Below, piece by piece: positions 49,050-59,420 of a stretch of DNA of 64,000 nucleotides. The DNA is from Scortum barcoo. Lineage: Eukaryota; Chordata; Actinopteri; Centrarchiformes; Terapontidae. Below the pieces are notes generated by a model that saw nothing but the letters and a program-made list of their open reading frames with translations, made no database searches and was not told the origin of the DNA. Numbering within the stretch: the stretch's first letter is position 1; every line of letters starts with the position of its first letter. The stretch lies in contig CM041535.1 in the NCBI GenBank assembly GCA_023238725.1, positions 1,704,001 to 1,768,000 of the forward strand, written 5' to 3'. A program made the position numbers and the translations under genes.

Positions 49050-49777
49050 ATGAACAACTTAGCAACTTAATTTCCCTCCTGGGATATTAAGTTGTCTATC
49101 TGAGCAGACAGACAGTATACAGGAGCCAGGTAATTTAAAATGCAATCAAATACAATAGGATAAGGTTAAATAAAATCAAATTTGGCCACATAAGATCTCA
49201 GTAATAGTATAAAAAATGAACAGATGGCAGTATGAGTTTTGACTTGCACTCACAGACAGACACACACACACACCACTTCCACATACCCATTACTCTGAAT
49301 GTGTGGCATGTTGGATAACCAGTCTAAACTGTGGTTTCTCTGCAAAAGCATTTCAGGTGCAGAAGCTGTGAATGAATAAACACAAGGTTCGAAAGACACT
49401 GACACGTTCTCATGAACTTTTTGACTGTTGTGAAATGTGCATTTCATAATATTCATATAAATTTCAATCATGCGTTGTATCCACATGATGTAAAGGAATA
49501 CATATTTTGATTCATGTGCCTTGAAAGGGATCCATCTGTTGAATCTCAACATCTTCATTCCAAAATGATAAAACTCAAAGCGTAGACATGGGGTGACACG
49601 AGGCAGCGGACTGTTTCCTCCTTTTCATTTGCAATGACATGCTGATGCTGCTGATTAACACAGCAATGTTGGACACTCATGAGGCCACATTTCTCCTCCT
49701 TGTGAGGTCATTGTAAAGTGTTCAAGACCTGCACGGATGGAAACTATAAAAAGCGTCCCACCATTTGTTTTGATAGC

Positions 49778-49798
49778 TGTGTGTGTGTGTCAGCTTGG

Positions 49799-49828
<30 letters not shown>
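49778..49828. repeat. (GT)n-(CA)n inverted microsatellite pair
   Basis: A GT run of about 13 bases (49778-49790) is followed by the short spacer cagcttgg and a CA run of about 30 bases (49799-49828). The two arms can pair as a hairpin or cruciform. It stands about 100 bases upstream of the lmo4 promoter region. Confidence 0.85.
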
Positions 49829-49829
<1 letters not shown>

Positions 49830-49909
49830 GGTAACACCCTGTGGGGACTCAGAGATGTGAATGTGCATATTAATAAGCCACTATAAACTCATAAATCATT
49901 TTGACTGTG

Positions 49910-50010
49910 GACACGCCCCCCTGCTCTCCCATTGGCTGCAGCGCGCTTCACGTCGGCTGCGTCCCCTCTCGCTAATTTAAATAGCCCCTTGCGCAATTTG
50001 ATGAATAGTG
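49910..50010 (+). promoter_or_regulatory. lmo4 core promoter
   Basis: The block is GC-rich with many CpG, unlike its AT-rich surroundings. It has an inverted CCAAT box (CCCATTGGCTG near 49928-49938) and a TATA-like TAATTTAAATAG near 49973-49984. Transcription probably starts around 50010, giving a non-coding first exon that ends at the GT donor at 50344. Confidence 0.6.
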
Positions 50011-50343
50011 TCGTTGTCAAAGCGTCGGAGTCGGGACGGAGGCGTGCGGATGGACCGACAGCTGTAAGAGGACAGGAAGAGGGAGAGGGAGCCGCGCCAT
50101 GTCTCCTCCTCACGGCTGCCGGTAGTTATTACCTTCTCACTCGGATGTCGGGGGGACTTTGCTCAACTGTTCCCGTGTCCCTCTTTATTTTCCTCCGGAG
50201 AGCCATGGAGACCGGAGCACGTCGGGTCTGAGCGCACACACAACTCTGAGGTCCCTGTGAAGATTCCTGCTTCTCTCCCAGAGCCGAAGTTGACCGCAGG
50301 AGGAACAGAAAAAAGAAAAAAAGAAAAGCTCGGGCTCGGAAAG
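50010..50343 (+). other. lmo4 non-coding first exon with upstream ORFs
   Basis: This 5' leader exon ends CGGAAAG before gtaacg. It contains three complete upstream ORFs: 50050-50067 (5 codons, MDRQL), 50099-50125 (8 codons, MSPPHGCR) and 50145-50231 (28 codons, MSGGLCSTVPVSLFIFLRRA and then METGARRV). They precede the real start at 51124 and may dampen translation. The exact transcription start is not known. Confidence 0.55.
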
Positions 50344-50866
50344 GTAACGTCTCTTTTCCTGTTTTGTTTCCTGCGCGCGAGTCCGGCTCTGCTTTGAGCT
50401 CGTGCCTGTGAGGAGCAGGTCGGACAGATGAAATAATGCTCGTGTTCGCACGTGAAGTTGAAAACAGGAAATGTGAAAAAAGAAATGTAAAACACTTTTA
50501 ACGCGGCTGGCCGTGTTACGGTCAGTCTCGTTACTGGCGCTCTTCCAAAAGTCCCATTTGGTGACTTTCCCCCTTTTTTTGTCCTCTCACATCAAAACAC
50601 ACCGCTGACATGTCTCTGCCTGTTCCACCCTCTCCCCTCAAACCACCCAGATTACCTTTAGTATACCGATTATATTATATTATTATACATAACCATTTTT
50701 TTCATGACGTGTTTCCTGAGAAGTGTCAGAGGAGATGTGTCACTTATTGTCTCCTGTGTTGGTGGTGTGTTGGTCAACCTGTTACAGCTCTCACAGTGAG
50801 CATGTTAACACTGAGCTGCAGCCATGCTGAAGCTGAAGCCTGTGCAGGTCTGTCAGAGGGTGGCTG

Positions 50867-50894
50867 GTGTGTGTGTGTGTGTGTGTGTGTGTGT
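50867..50894. repeat. (GT)n microsatellite in lmo4 intron 1
   Basis: About 28 bases of GT repeat lie in the intron between the non-coding exon and the first coding exon. A C-run then A-run lies at 50969-50990. Confidence 0.9.
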
Positions 50895-51123
50895 AGTCAT
50901 GAACTGAAGAAGGGCTTGACTACAAGCTCCTACTTGCAATTGTAGCAAAGTAAATATCCACCAATGGGAACTCCCCCCCCCAAAAAAACACATTTCATTT
51001 TATTTCAGACATTTTCCAAGGAATCAGTGTTTATTTTGGTGAATAGCTGGTTCTGCCTGCACCTGTCTTAGTTGTCAGACCTCTGTCCCTTGTGTCCAGG
51101 AGCCTCTGAGGGCCCACTTCAGC

Positions 51124-52816
51124 ATGGTGAACAGCCAGGCGTCAGGCGTACCACCGGCCCCCAGGTCGTGTGCAGGATGCGGGGGGAAGATCGCCGACCG
51201 CTTCCTGCTCTTCTCCATGGAGCGCTACTGGCACACTCGCTGCCTCAAGTGCTCTTGCTGCCAAGCCCAGCTGGGGGACATTGGCACCACCTGCTACAGC
51301 AAAGGGGGCATGATTCTGTGTCGGAGTGACTACATCAGGTGAGAGGAAGGAGGAGGGGGAGGAGGAGGAGGAGGGAAGGAAGCTGCTGGTTTTTAGATTT
51401 TGGAGGCCATACAGACTGAGCAATCTCTGTTTTTGTGTTTGCAGACTGTTCGGGCACAGCGGGGCGTGCAGCGCCTGTGGCCAGTCGATCCCGGCCAATG
51501 AAATGGTGATGAGGGCACAGGGAAATGTTTACCACCTCAAGGTAAATCCCCAGCTCTCACATCAGCGCGCTTTGTCTCCTGCCGCTTGTTTGACAGAAAC
51601 ATCTGGGATTTGGTGGGGAGAGGCAAAGAGATGGGAGGCTCTGTGTCAGTGTCGGGAGAGAAAGGAATTCTGCACTCCATCTATTTTTTTTGCCTCATTT
51701 ACTCAGTTTTAAACTTTGATTGAGACACATTTCAAGAGCTTTAGATGTGTTTTTACAGCAGATTAGACTGCAGTGTTTCATATTATAATCCTATTTATCC
51801 CTCCATTTTCCGTTTCACACATCGGGTGATTGTGCTCATTAAATCTGCTTTCATTTTTAATATCATGCCCATGGTATAAAAATGTGCTTTAACAGCGCTT
51901 TTTTTCCCTTTCTTTTTTCTGCTCCTTTGCAGTGTTTCAGCTGTGCCACCTGTAGAAACAGACTGATGCCGGGCGACCGCTTCCATTACATCAATGGCAC
52001 AATCTTCTGTGAGCACGACAGACCCGGCGCTGCCTTGCTCAGCAGCCACCTGCCTCCACTTCAGAGCAACTCTGTGCTGACAGACCAGAAGGTGACTCAA
52101 GGCATTAGTGACATGACACTATCTATCAGTATTTACTGCATCTACAGCGTAAATTCTCCTTACATGACGATCTCTGTGCTGTAATGTGAATAGATGCAAT
52201 AATGTACATACACAGGGCAGTGGTGGAATAGACTGTTTCTATTTTTATACTATTACATTTATCTGAAAGCCGAGTCACTTGTTACTTTACAAATGAATAT
52301 TTTATATAGACACCATATTATCAGCTTTTAACAAAGAAGCACAGTTTCAGATTGAACTATTCCACATGATTTGAGGTTGTGTGTTGGCTCCACCTTTAAC
52401 AGTGACATTAAACTGCTGCTTACTGTACACGTTAATGCATCGGCAATAATAATCCAATAATATAATATAATATATAATAACATCTTGAAAATGTACAGTC
52501 ATAAACTACTGGTGTTACATTGCTATTTATAATAGGTGCATTATTATAATGTAACAAATGCTTTTATATCATATTGTATTGTACAGTTGTACAGTTTTAA
52601 GATTATTGAACGCTTCAGTAGGTAATATATAACAGATGTCACTTTATTTTTAATGCGGATGTGTCAATGAGCTTAAATAAACTTTAAAATGAAGAGAACG
52701 CTTGAATAAGAAAGAAAAAGAAATGTGAAAAACCCAGTCATAAAAAAATGAACCTGAAGTGTTTGTTCCAGTCACCCTAACCTTTTTCCTTTCTCGTTTG
52801 TCTGCAGGTATGCTGA
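51124..52816 (+). CDS. lmo4: LMO4 LIM-only transcriptional adaptor, complete
   Basis: Coding exons: 51124-51338, 51445-51541, 51933-52091 and 52808-52816, joined in phase for 159 residues (human LMO4 is 165). The acceptor of the first coding exon is at 51098-51099. LIM1 (about 16-70) has CAGCGGKIADRF, WHTRCLKCSCCQAQLGDIG and MILCRSDY. LIM2 (about 80-136) has ACSACGQSIPANEMVMRAQG, CFSCATCRNRL and FCEHDRP. All expected zinc-binding Cys/His/Asp positions are present. The end DQKVC is the LMO4 signature, and the last exon supplies only Val-Cys-stop. LMO4 is nuclear, binds LDB1 and other factors and does not bind DNA itself. It acts in neural, ear and epithelial development. The N-terminus before LIM1 is about six residues shorter than in human. 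Paralogue lmo4a or lmo4b is not resolved. Confidence 0.95.
52092..52807 (+). other. lmo4 last intron
   Basis: This 716-base AT-rich intron separates codon 157 from the final two codons. It starts GTGACT and ends TCTGCAG. No repeat of note or other exon is visible. Confidence 0.8.
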
Positions 52817-53950
52817 GTGTCGAGAGTGCAGCGTGGTGCGCTCGCCTTTCCTCCCGTGCTTCACTTCTCTCCGGTGCACTATTTTTCTGCCGCTACTGTT
52901 GCCGCCATTGTGGATTCCCATCACCATCCCGCCTCTCTTCCCTGGAGAGGATGCAGTTTCTCACCAAGACATCCCGTCCCTCACCATGTCAGAGACTCAA
53001 TATACCGTATACAAAGTCACATTTATGTTGTGTTCAGTGTTAAAGTGCATCTGTGCATCACGCATAGACTTTTAAGTATGTGTGGACTGCACTGGCAAAA
53101 GGCTCCTTTGGGACTAAGAGAAAGCTGGAGGAAAACAATGACAATGAAAGCCTACGCCAACTAGAAGAGGGAACAAAAGTTGCTTGAATGAGCATTTGAT
53201 GGACTGCTGTAAAATGACTGTCAAAGCTTTGCTTATGCCACGTGGCACTGTTTCCCCTGAGCGCCAGTGTTTTTAATGAACTCTTGATCTCTCTCTTGTA
53301 TATGTTAATCTGAGATCTTACACACTGAGGGTTGAACCTAAAAATGATGGGTGTCAGGGAAGTATCCGAAAATGTTAAGTCATTTGAGTGAGTTTAAAAG
53401 CTGATTGTCAGAAATAAGATCCAAACCGGAAACTTTTTAAACACTGATGTTGCTGTTACCTATGAAACGCTCTACATACAGAATTGAAATCATCCAGTGA
53501 AGCTTTTTGTTTTGTTTCTTTTTTCTGTAGAGTTTTATTTCTTCATCAGATGCTTGTTCAATGTGTGGAAAAAAATAGTTGTGGAGTTAAAAACAAAAAT
53601 GCTATTAAAACGATTTTTCCTGTACGTGTCGTGAAGCGAGTTGAGGTCATTTTGCAGCCCCTTGGCGGCATTAGAGTGGCGTTGCATTGCGCGGTACCTA
53701 GCATGGTGGATGTAACTGTCTCTCTCACTCTCTTTAGCCCTGTATGGTGAAAACATGCCTGATTACCCAGAGGAATGGAATTAGGGGGCTTGAGCTCTGA
53801 CCATTTACAGAAGCAATTAAACATGAGCCCTGTATCTGTGCTGCTAGAGCTCCTGGGAGGCTGAACTTGGGGCATATCCCTGTGGCTGACTGGCTCGGTG
53901 GCTGCCTGCCTGCCTGCCTGCCTGCCTCTAATAAAGCCTAATCTGAAAGC
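52817..53950 (+). terminator. lmo4 3' UTR and candidate poly(A) signal
   Basis: The sequence after TGA is unbroken by genes. An AATAAA at 53930-53935 follows a (TGCC)n stretch at 53902-53927. The true 3' end may lie farther on, since LMO4 transcripts can have long 3' UTRs. Homeodomain-like GGCTAATTAAAAG follows at about 53952. Confidence 0.45.
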
Positions 53951-54394
53951 AGGCTAATTAAAAGGGAGTGGCCCCCTCTATATCCAGGGCATTTGAAACA
54001 ATCTGATGTATTTACTGTTTACCATGTTCCAATTAAAGCTCCCACACAGCCTGGTTTGTTCCCCATCACAACTCTTTGTTCTCTGCCAGTCTGCATGGTC
54101 GCTGAAAATAATTTTCCTGAGCTCCACGTAATGCACTGCAACCCTGTGTGGCTTTTTAATGCTACGTAAAAAATAAAAAAAAAGAGTCTCAGCATAGCAT
54201 TGGAGGTTGGGAGTTGATCTTAGTGATAGTGGCAGTGGAGTGTGCGGCATGCAGAAAGCAGAAGATAGGATCTGCCGTACTTTCACACCTTGCTTCGGAG
54301 CATGGCAGCCATCAAACTCGCACCTTAATGCGCTTAGCTATTTCAAAATGTCCCACTTGTCATGGTAGGTGCTGATACTGCATCAATTATTTAT

Positions 54395-54780
54395 TCCACG
54401 TCTGATCAAGAAGCGTCACGCAAATTCATTAACGTATGCAAATGATCACAATTACAATTATCTTTGTATCGTGATGGTGATGGTGAAGAAATAAAACCTC
54501 GGCACATTCCCGAGTCCCACCGCACCACAAGTTACACTTTGCATTCAAACTAATCAAGCCTCATCTGCCTTTTCCTAATTAGCCGGAACGTTTTCAGATG
54601 CCAATTAGCAGGTCTCATGAAAAGGCTCTTTGCCATGAGGCGTTGTCTTTTATCAGAGCTTCTGCAGGTGTGTGGCTCACCATGTAGCCTGTGTCATAGG
54701 AAAGTGTTTATTCCTGCTAATTAATCATATTAACACATGCAGATGAGTGTAATTGCCTGAGCTCCTCCACCTCACACTGT
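54395..54780. promoter_or_regulatory. Candidate conserved non-coding element downstream of lmo4 (I)
   Basis: The block holds a POU octamer-like TATGCAAAT at 54435-54443, a palindromic CTAATTAG at 54575-54582, further AATTAG near 54603 and TAATTAAT at 54718-54725. There are no microsatellites, repeats or coding frames. A dense mix of homeobox and POU sites beside a developmental regulator is typical of enhancer-type conserved elements. Conservation is not tested here. Confidence 0.4.
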
Positions 54781-56989
54781 GTGAAGACACAAGATGATGC
54801 CAGGATATTTTTACATGCTCATGATGAAGAGGAAGAAGACCAGTGAAGCCTCCTTCTTGCCCAGACACTCCTGTGATATAGGTCCAAGATGACTTCCTTC
54901 CTTTCGCCCAGCTCCCTTCTGATGCTGATCCGCTGCTCTGTCAGCCAGAAGCTCTTTCGAACAGCTATAGGCCTCTGTGTGTGTGTGGAGGGGCCAGACG
55001 GAGCACTTGGAATCTGACAATGTTCTGGCGTAAGCGCACACATCTCTGTGACGGCCCAGCCTGCTTTGTGTCACCAGATGTGAACTCAAGTCTGAACAGT
55101 AGGAGAACACTGGACCTCACTTCCCATATATAAAAATTATAAAATAAAATAAATATTTATATTAGTATTAGTAATATATTAGTATTAGTATTATTATACT
55201 CTATTATTATTATACTCTATACTTTATTTTCACTCATGTCGACTCTATGCTCATTGCTTGTTGACTGCATCTTAGCTTGTGAGCTACACTAATGGGGCAC
55301 CAGTGGTCATTATTATTCTCATCTCAACTTTATTCTCCTTTTCTACATAGTATGGAATTCACAGAACCGATCACAGCTCGAAGTTCTGACGTGTGAGCTC
55401 TTCAACTCTGCCGCCACAGTCACAGTCGAGATAAATGTTGCTGCTTCTGGCTCTTCCAAATTCATTGTTCCATTGTTTTTTGCCAACATGTTTTTTGTGG
55501 TGCATGACAAATAAATTAAACCACATGAGGCAGTAGTTTGGAAGGCTAGAAGCAGCGACATTTCTCACGGAAATTACTTTTGATGAGTCAAGTGGCAAAC
55601 AGTATGTGATGCCGACTGTGGTGAAAGTGTAACAATGAAATGGTGAAATAAAAAAATTAAAAAACTAAATGCAAAACATTTGCTATGGTGACTATGTAGA
55701 GTTCTTTATCCATGAATGAGTCGTTTTAGCCAAATTGTGGAGTATCCACAGTAACCAGAACATTCATTTTCATTGCTTTTCATTTTTTATTAAATAAAGC
55801 ACCACAATTATTATTTTATCCCCCAACTGTGTATTCATGTGGAGGCATACATATAGACATAGACACCTCCAGACCTCTGAAAATGAAAGCAAAATTATCT
55901 GCATACCTGGATATCACCACAGATAAGGCAGAAAATAAAATATGTGTCTTTGGGTAAACTGATCCTTTAAGTGAACCTGTGGTACTTCTAATTTTTTCCC
56001 TTTTAATCACTGTGTAATATGTGCAGTGTAGTTAAATAAATCATTAGTTCAATGGGCTCTGTGCACCATCATCGTTATGGACTATGTTCACAGAGATTGA
56101 CTTTCTGTCTGTGCAGCTATGATGCTTATCATTACCGATGCTCGATATATATATAACAAACCAGACGTGAAGTACACACTTCCTGTCTGAGGATTCCTCC
56201 CAGAAAAGGCTCATACTGGGTGGTTAGAGCAGTGTTCCACAAACTGCATGCATTATTATACCAAACAACAGATATAAAAACAGATCATGACGCTGAACCT
56301 TTGTATTTTGAGTTAGCGTGATGTTCCTAGTGTTCCTAGTGGATGTAAATGATTCTACACTGCTGAAAAGACAGGCAGATGCTGAGAATGAAGGGTGCCA
56401 AAAAGGTACAGTGTGTGTGGAGACTGTGCTGTAGATGAATGCTGATAGATGGATCTTGTCCACCCTTAGGCATTGAGCTCAACGTAAGTATGTTTGCTGT
56501 AAACCCGCCATCTGGTTGTCACCATTTTCAAAACCCGAGCATGTAAATTCAATGGTAGTGTGTTGAAAGATGTCTATGGCATTTAGCTCCACTGACAATC
56601 TTTCTGAAAACTGTTCGGGCTGCCAAAGCTATTTATGGTCGCTCCAATCCCCGAGCACCAGATGATTGTTGAGAAGTAGCTACAACTACCAACACGTACC
56701 TAATTTGTCATAACCATGGCGTGTTAAATCTTTGGACAATTTCTGGATCCTCTTTTAACTGGCTGAGGTCTCCGGTGCTGCGCTGCATTCTCCACATTGT
56801 CTGAGAGTGAAACATGAGACACCACAAGAACATGTAGGAAGTGAGGCATGTTGCAGCCATAACTCACTGCCTTCAGCATGGAAGCAGAGGAGCATAATGA
56901 CAAAGAGAGCGACTTTACAACTCCAAGCCTCATACAGGAATGTCAGGGAGGGGAGAGGGAGAAAAGTTCTCCTGGCCAATCGGAACGCT

Positions 56990-57270
56990 TTGAATAATTA
57001 AAGTGATCGGCTTAATTAGCTCAATTACGTTAATTTGACCACAGAACACGGCCATATGGTGAAAGGAAACAAAAGAGGGGGGAACTAATTAAAAGTAAAA
57101 TAATGAGGATTTTAATTAACTGGCTCCCCAGACAGCAGAGCGCAGGGATCAGGAGCCTGCTACCATAATTAAAGTGCTGTAACGCTGGCAACATCTCTCC
57201 TCTCTTTCTTATATCTGTGAGGGCTCTATCCATCTAATTAAATCTGTAAATAAATTAGCAACATTGAGGG
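56990..57270. promoter_or_regulatory. Candidate conserved non-coding element downstream of lmo4 (II)
   Basis: At least five TAATTA-type cores lie within 280 bases (near 57012, 57085, 57112, 57163 and 57232). They are interspersed with GC-balanced, complex sequence rather than simple AT repeat. No reading frame or repeat explains this. Confidence 0.45.
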
Positions 57271-57784
57271 TTCCTGCTTGACTTAACACCACCAGTAATC
57301 CACCCCCCACCCTCCCAATAACACGCTCACCTTACTTTCAGCACACTGTGCCACCCATATGTAGGCAAAGGTTGAGCTAAGGTCTGTCATTAACAGAGGG
57401 ATGTGGGTACTCTATCATGTTTGTGCAGGCTGATGCTTGTGTTTGCTCCCTTTCATAACCCCGGATTCTGTTTTGAAGCCCTATCTGCTGGGAACACTGG
57501 CTCACACAGATCACAGGACGCCAAAGCGGAGGTGACAGCTGCATCACCTCCATGTGTTACACATGTTCAGGCTGCAACCAGTCGCCATGTATGTTCAATA
57601 TGTGCCATCTGGGCTTCCATTCTCTTTTCCTAATACCTTGCACCTCACTGTCTTAATGCTATCCTTCAGCCACACTCCTGTGCTTCCTGTTCAACCTGCC
57701 CCTGGCCTTTCTCCACAGTTACAACCACAGTCAACCTTCAGGAGCCCCCCGCCCTGTAGAAGCAGCCACTTTTTCATTAAAACA

Positions 57785-57940
57785 CATTCAGATTGACAAG
57801 AGACTTATTTGCATATTAAATTAACAAGCACTTAAGAGTTCTGAGCGAACTGTTACACTGCCAGCTCCGAATAAATGAGGAGCGAGCGAGTGTTCGACTG
57901 TCATTACCCACGGCTGTCACCGTTGGACACGGTTGAGGAA
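57785..57940. promoter_or_regulatory. Candidate conserved non-coding element downstream of lmo4 (III)
   Basis: A perfect octamer ATTTGCAT at 57807-57814 is followed by ATTAAATTAAC, then a GC-balanced stretch with several CpG (gagcgagcgagtgttcgact). It looks like a compact regulatory element. Confidence 0.35.
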
Positions 57941-59094
57941 TGGTGTGTTCAGAGATAGAGAGACACATAGAGACAGATAAATGTGACAAAGTCAACAAAT
58001 GTATTGCCTCTTCCACCTCTACTGTCCCAACTCTGGTTAGAATGATGCATTGGTTTAATGATTATAAGGCTGATACTGCTTTTTCATTACAATCAGTCAG
58101 TGTCATCCATATGAGGGAGGATTATAGAAATGATCAATGCTACACTGGTCGTCTTTGGGAAAGATAATAATGAGCCATTTAGCCATTTTAACTTGACATA
58201 TGTGTAGATGAAGATGTTCTTAGCAGCGGAAGCGGTGATGTTGTAGAAGTGATATCTGAAAGAAAAAAAAACAGTCCTCTCTATGATTCAGTCTATAAGT
58301 AGGTCGCAATAGCTTTGATGTTGCCGTTCTAAACACCTGAGCCCTGATCTACATATACAATTTACAATGTTCCAGTCCAAGAAATTTTTAATTAGATAAG
58401 ACATCACCACACAGTGCTATGATAAATATAGTACCACACACTGCAAATCTTTCATTCATATAAAGGATGAACCCAAATCCCCAATAACCACTTAGAGCCA
58501 CTAACTTTCACTTTAAAGCTGCATTCATTGAGTTTTTACAGCTTGGAGGAAGCACACCAAGCTGTAAACTCAACACTGACATAAAAAATCTTATCACATA
58601 TCCAACGAACACAGGACAACATTGCACTCATTTGAAGCTGTTTCTAACCATCTGATAGATGTAACTTCAATATTCACTCTCTTTCTTATCCTTGTTTGGT
58701 TTCTACCCACTCCTGAGGAGAATATCTGTCTCTGTGGCTGCTAAATGCTCCACTTTGTTCACCAACTAGTTTCTAACTTTGTCTTTGTCTGCTGTTTGCT
58801 GCTGGGCAGGTTCTGTGCATTTATCAGAGCTCTTTCACTGAAAACAGCTGCCTGCTGCTGCTGGAAATTAGACTGATGAGAGTGTTCTCTGCCGGAAAAC
58901 CAAAAAAGAGATAAAAGGCTGTGTAGAGCTGCAGTTCCTCTCACTGGAGATACTGTAAGTACATGACTATGAGCAACACCTTCCACATTTGTTCAGTTGT
59001 TAACATACAAATGTTGATGATAAGTGCAGATTTAAAGGTCCAGACTTGAATGTTTTAGCCTATTTACATGAGCTCAACCATACCTCACATAATA

Positions 59095-59420
59095 GTCATT
59101 TTTCAACCTTTCCAGGCAGCCATTGATTTCCATTAATTTCTATTTGTTATGAAAATCAATTAGCAGACTTGTAAAACTTGCCTGAGTTATGGAATCAGTG
59201 AACATCAGATGTGCATTAATATTTATCAGCATTATTTAATCACTGCATGGCAACGCAGTGCAGGCCTTTCAAATCAATCTGTGCTTTAACTGCATTACCA
59301 CATCATAATAGTGTATCACTGACAAAAATGAATGCACACTTGATAGATTATGCAACTTGAGCAAGTTTCATGAGTCTAATTGATGCTAATTCAATTTCAT
59401 ACCATGTGAAGTGGATGGAA
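59095..59420. promoter_or_regulatory. Candidate conserved non-coding element downstream of lmo4 (IV)
   Basis: The block is rich in ATTA/TAAT cores, for example CCATTAATTTC, ATCAATTAGC, GCATTAATATTTATC and CTAATTGATGCTAATTC. The sequence is complex and non-repetitive, without an ORF. Confidence 0.35.

Larger units (their letters stand above)
42862..49900. other. Intergenic region between ccn1 and lmo4
   Basis: There is no gene I can support here. It holds two degenerate copies of the dispersed teleost repeat (about 43050-43330 and 46819-47022), a GATA microsatellite (48964-49049), a retroelement-tail-like motif (49062-49083) and a GT/CA inverted repeat (49778-49828). A 130-residue minus-strand frame at 44942-45334 lacks recognisable motifs and is probably chance. 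The remaining AT-rich DNA shows nothing I can name. Confidence 0.6.
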
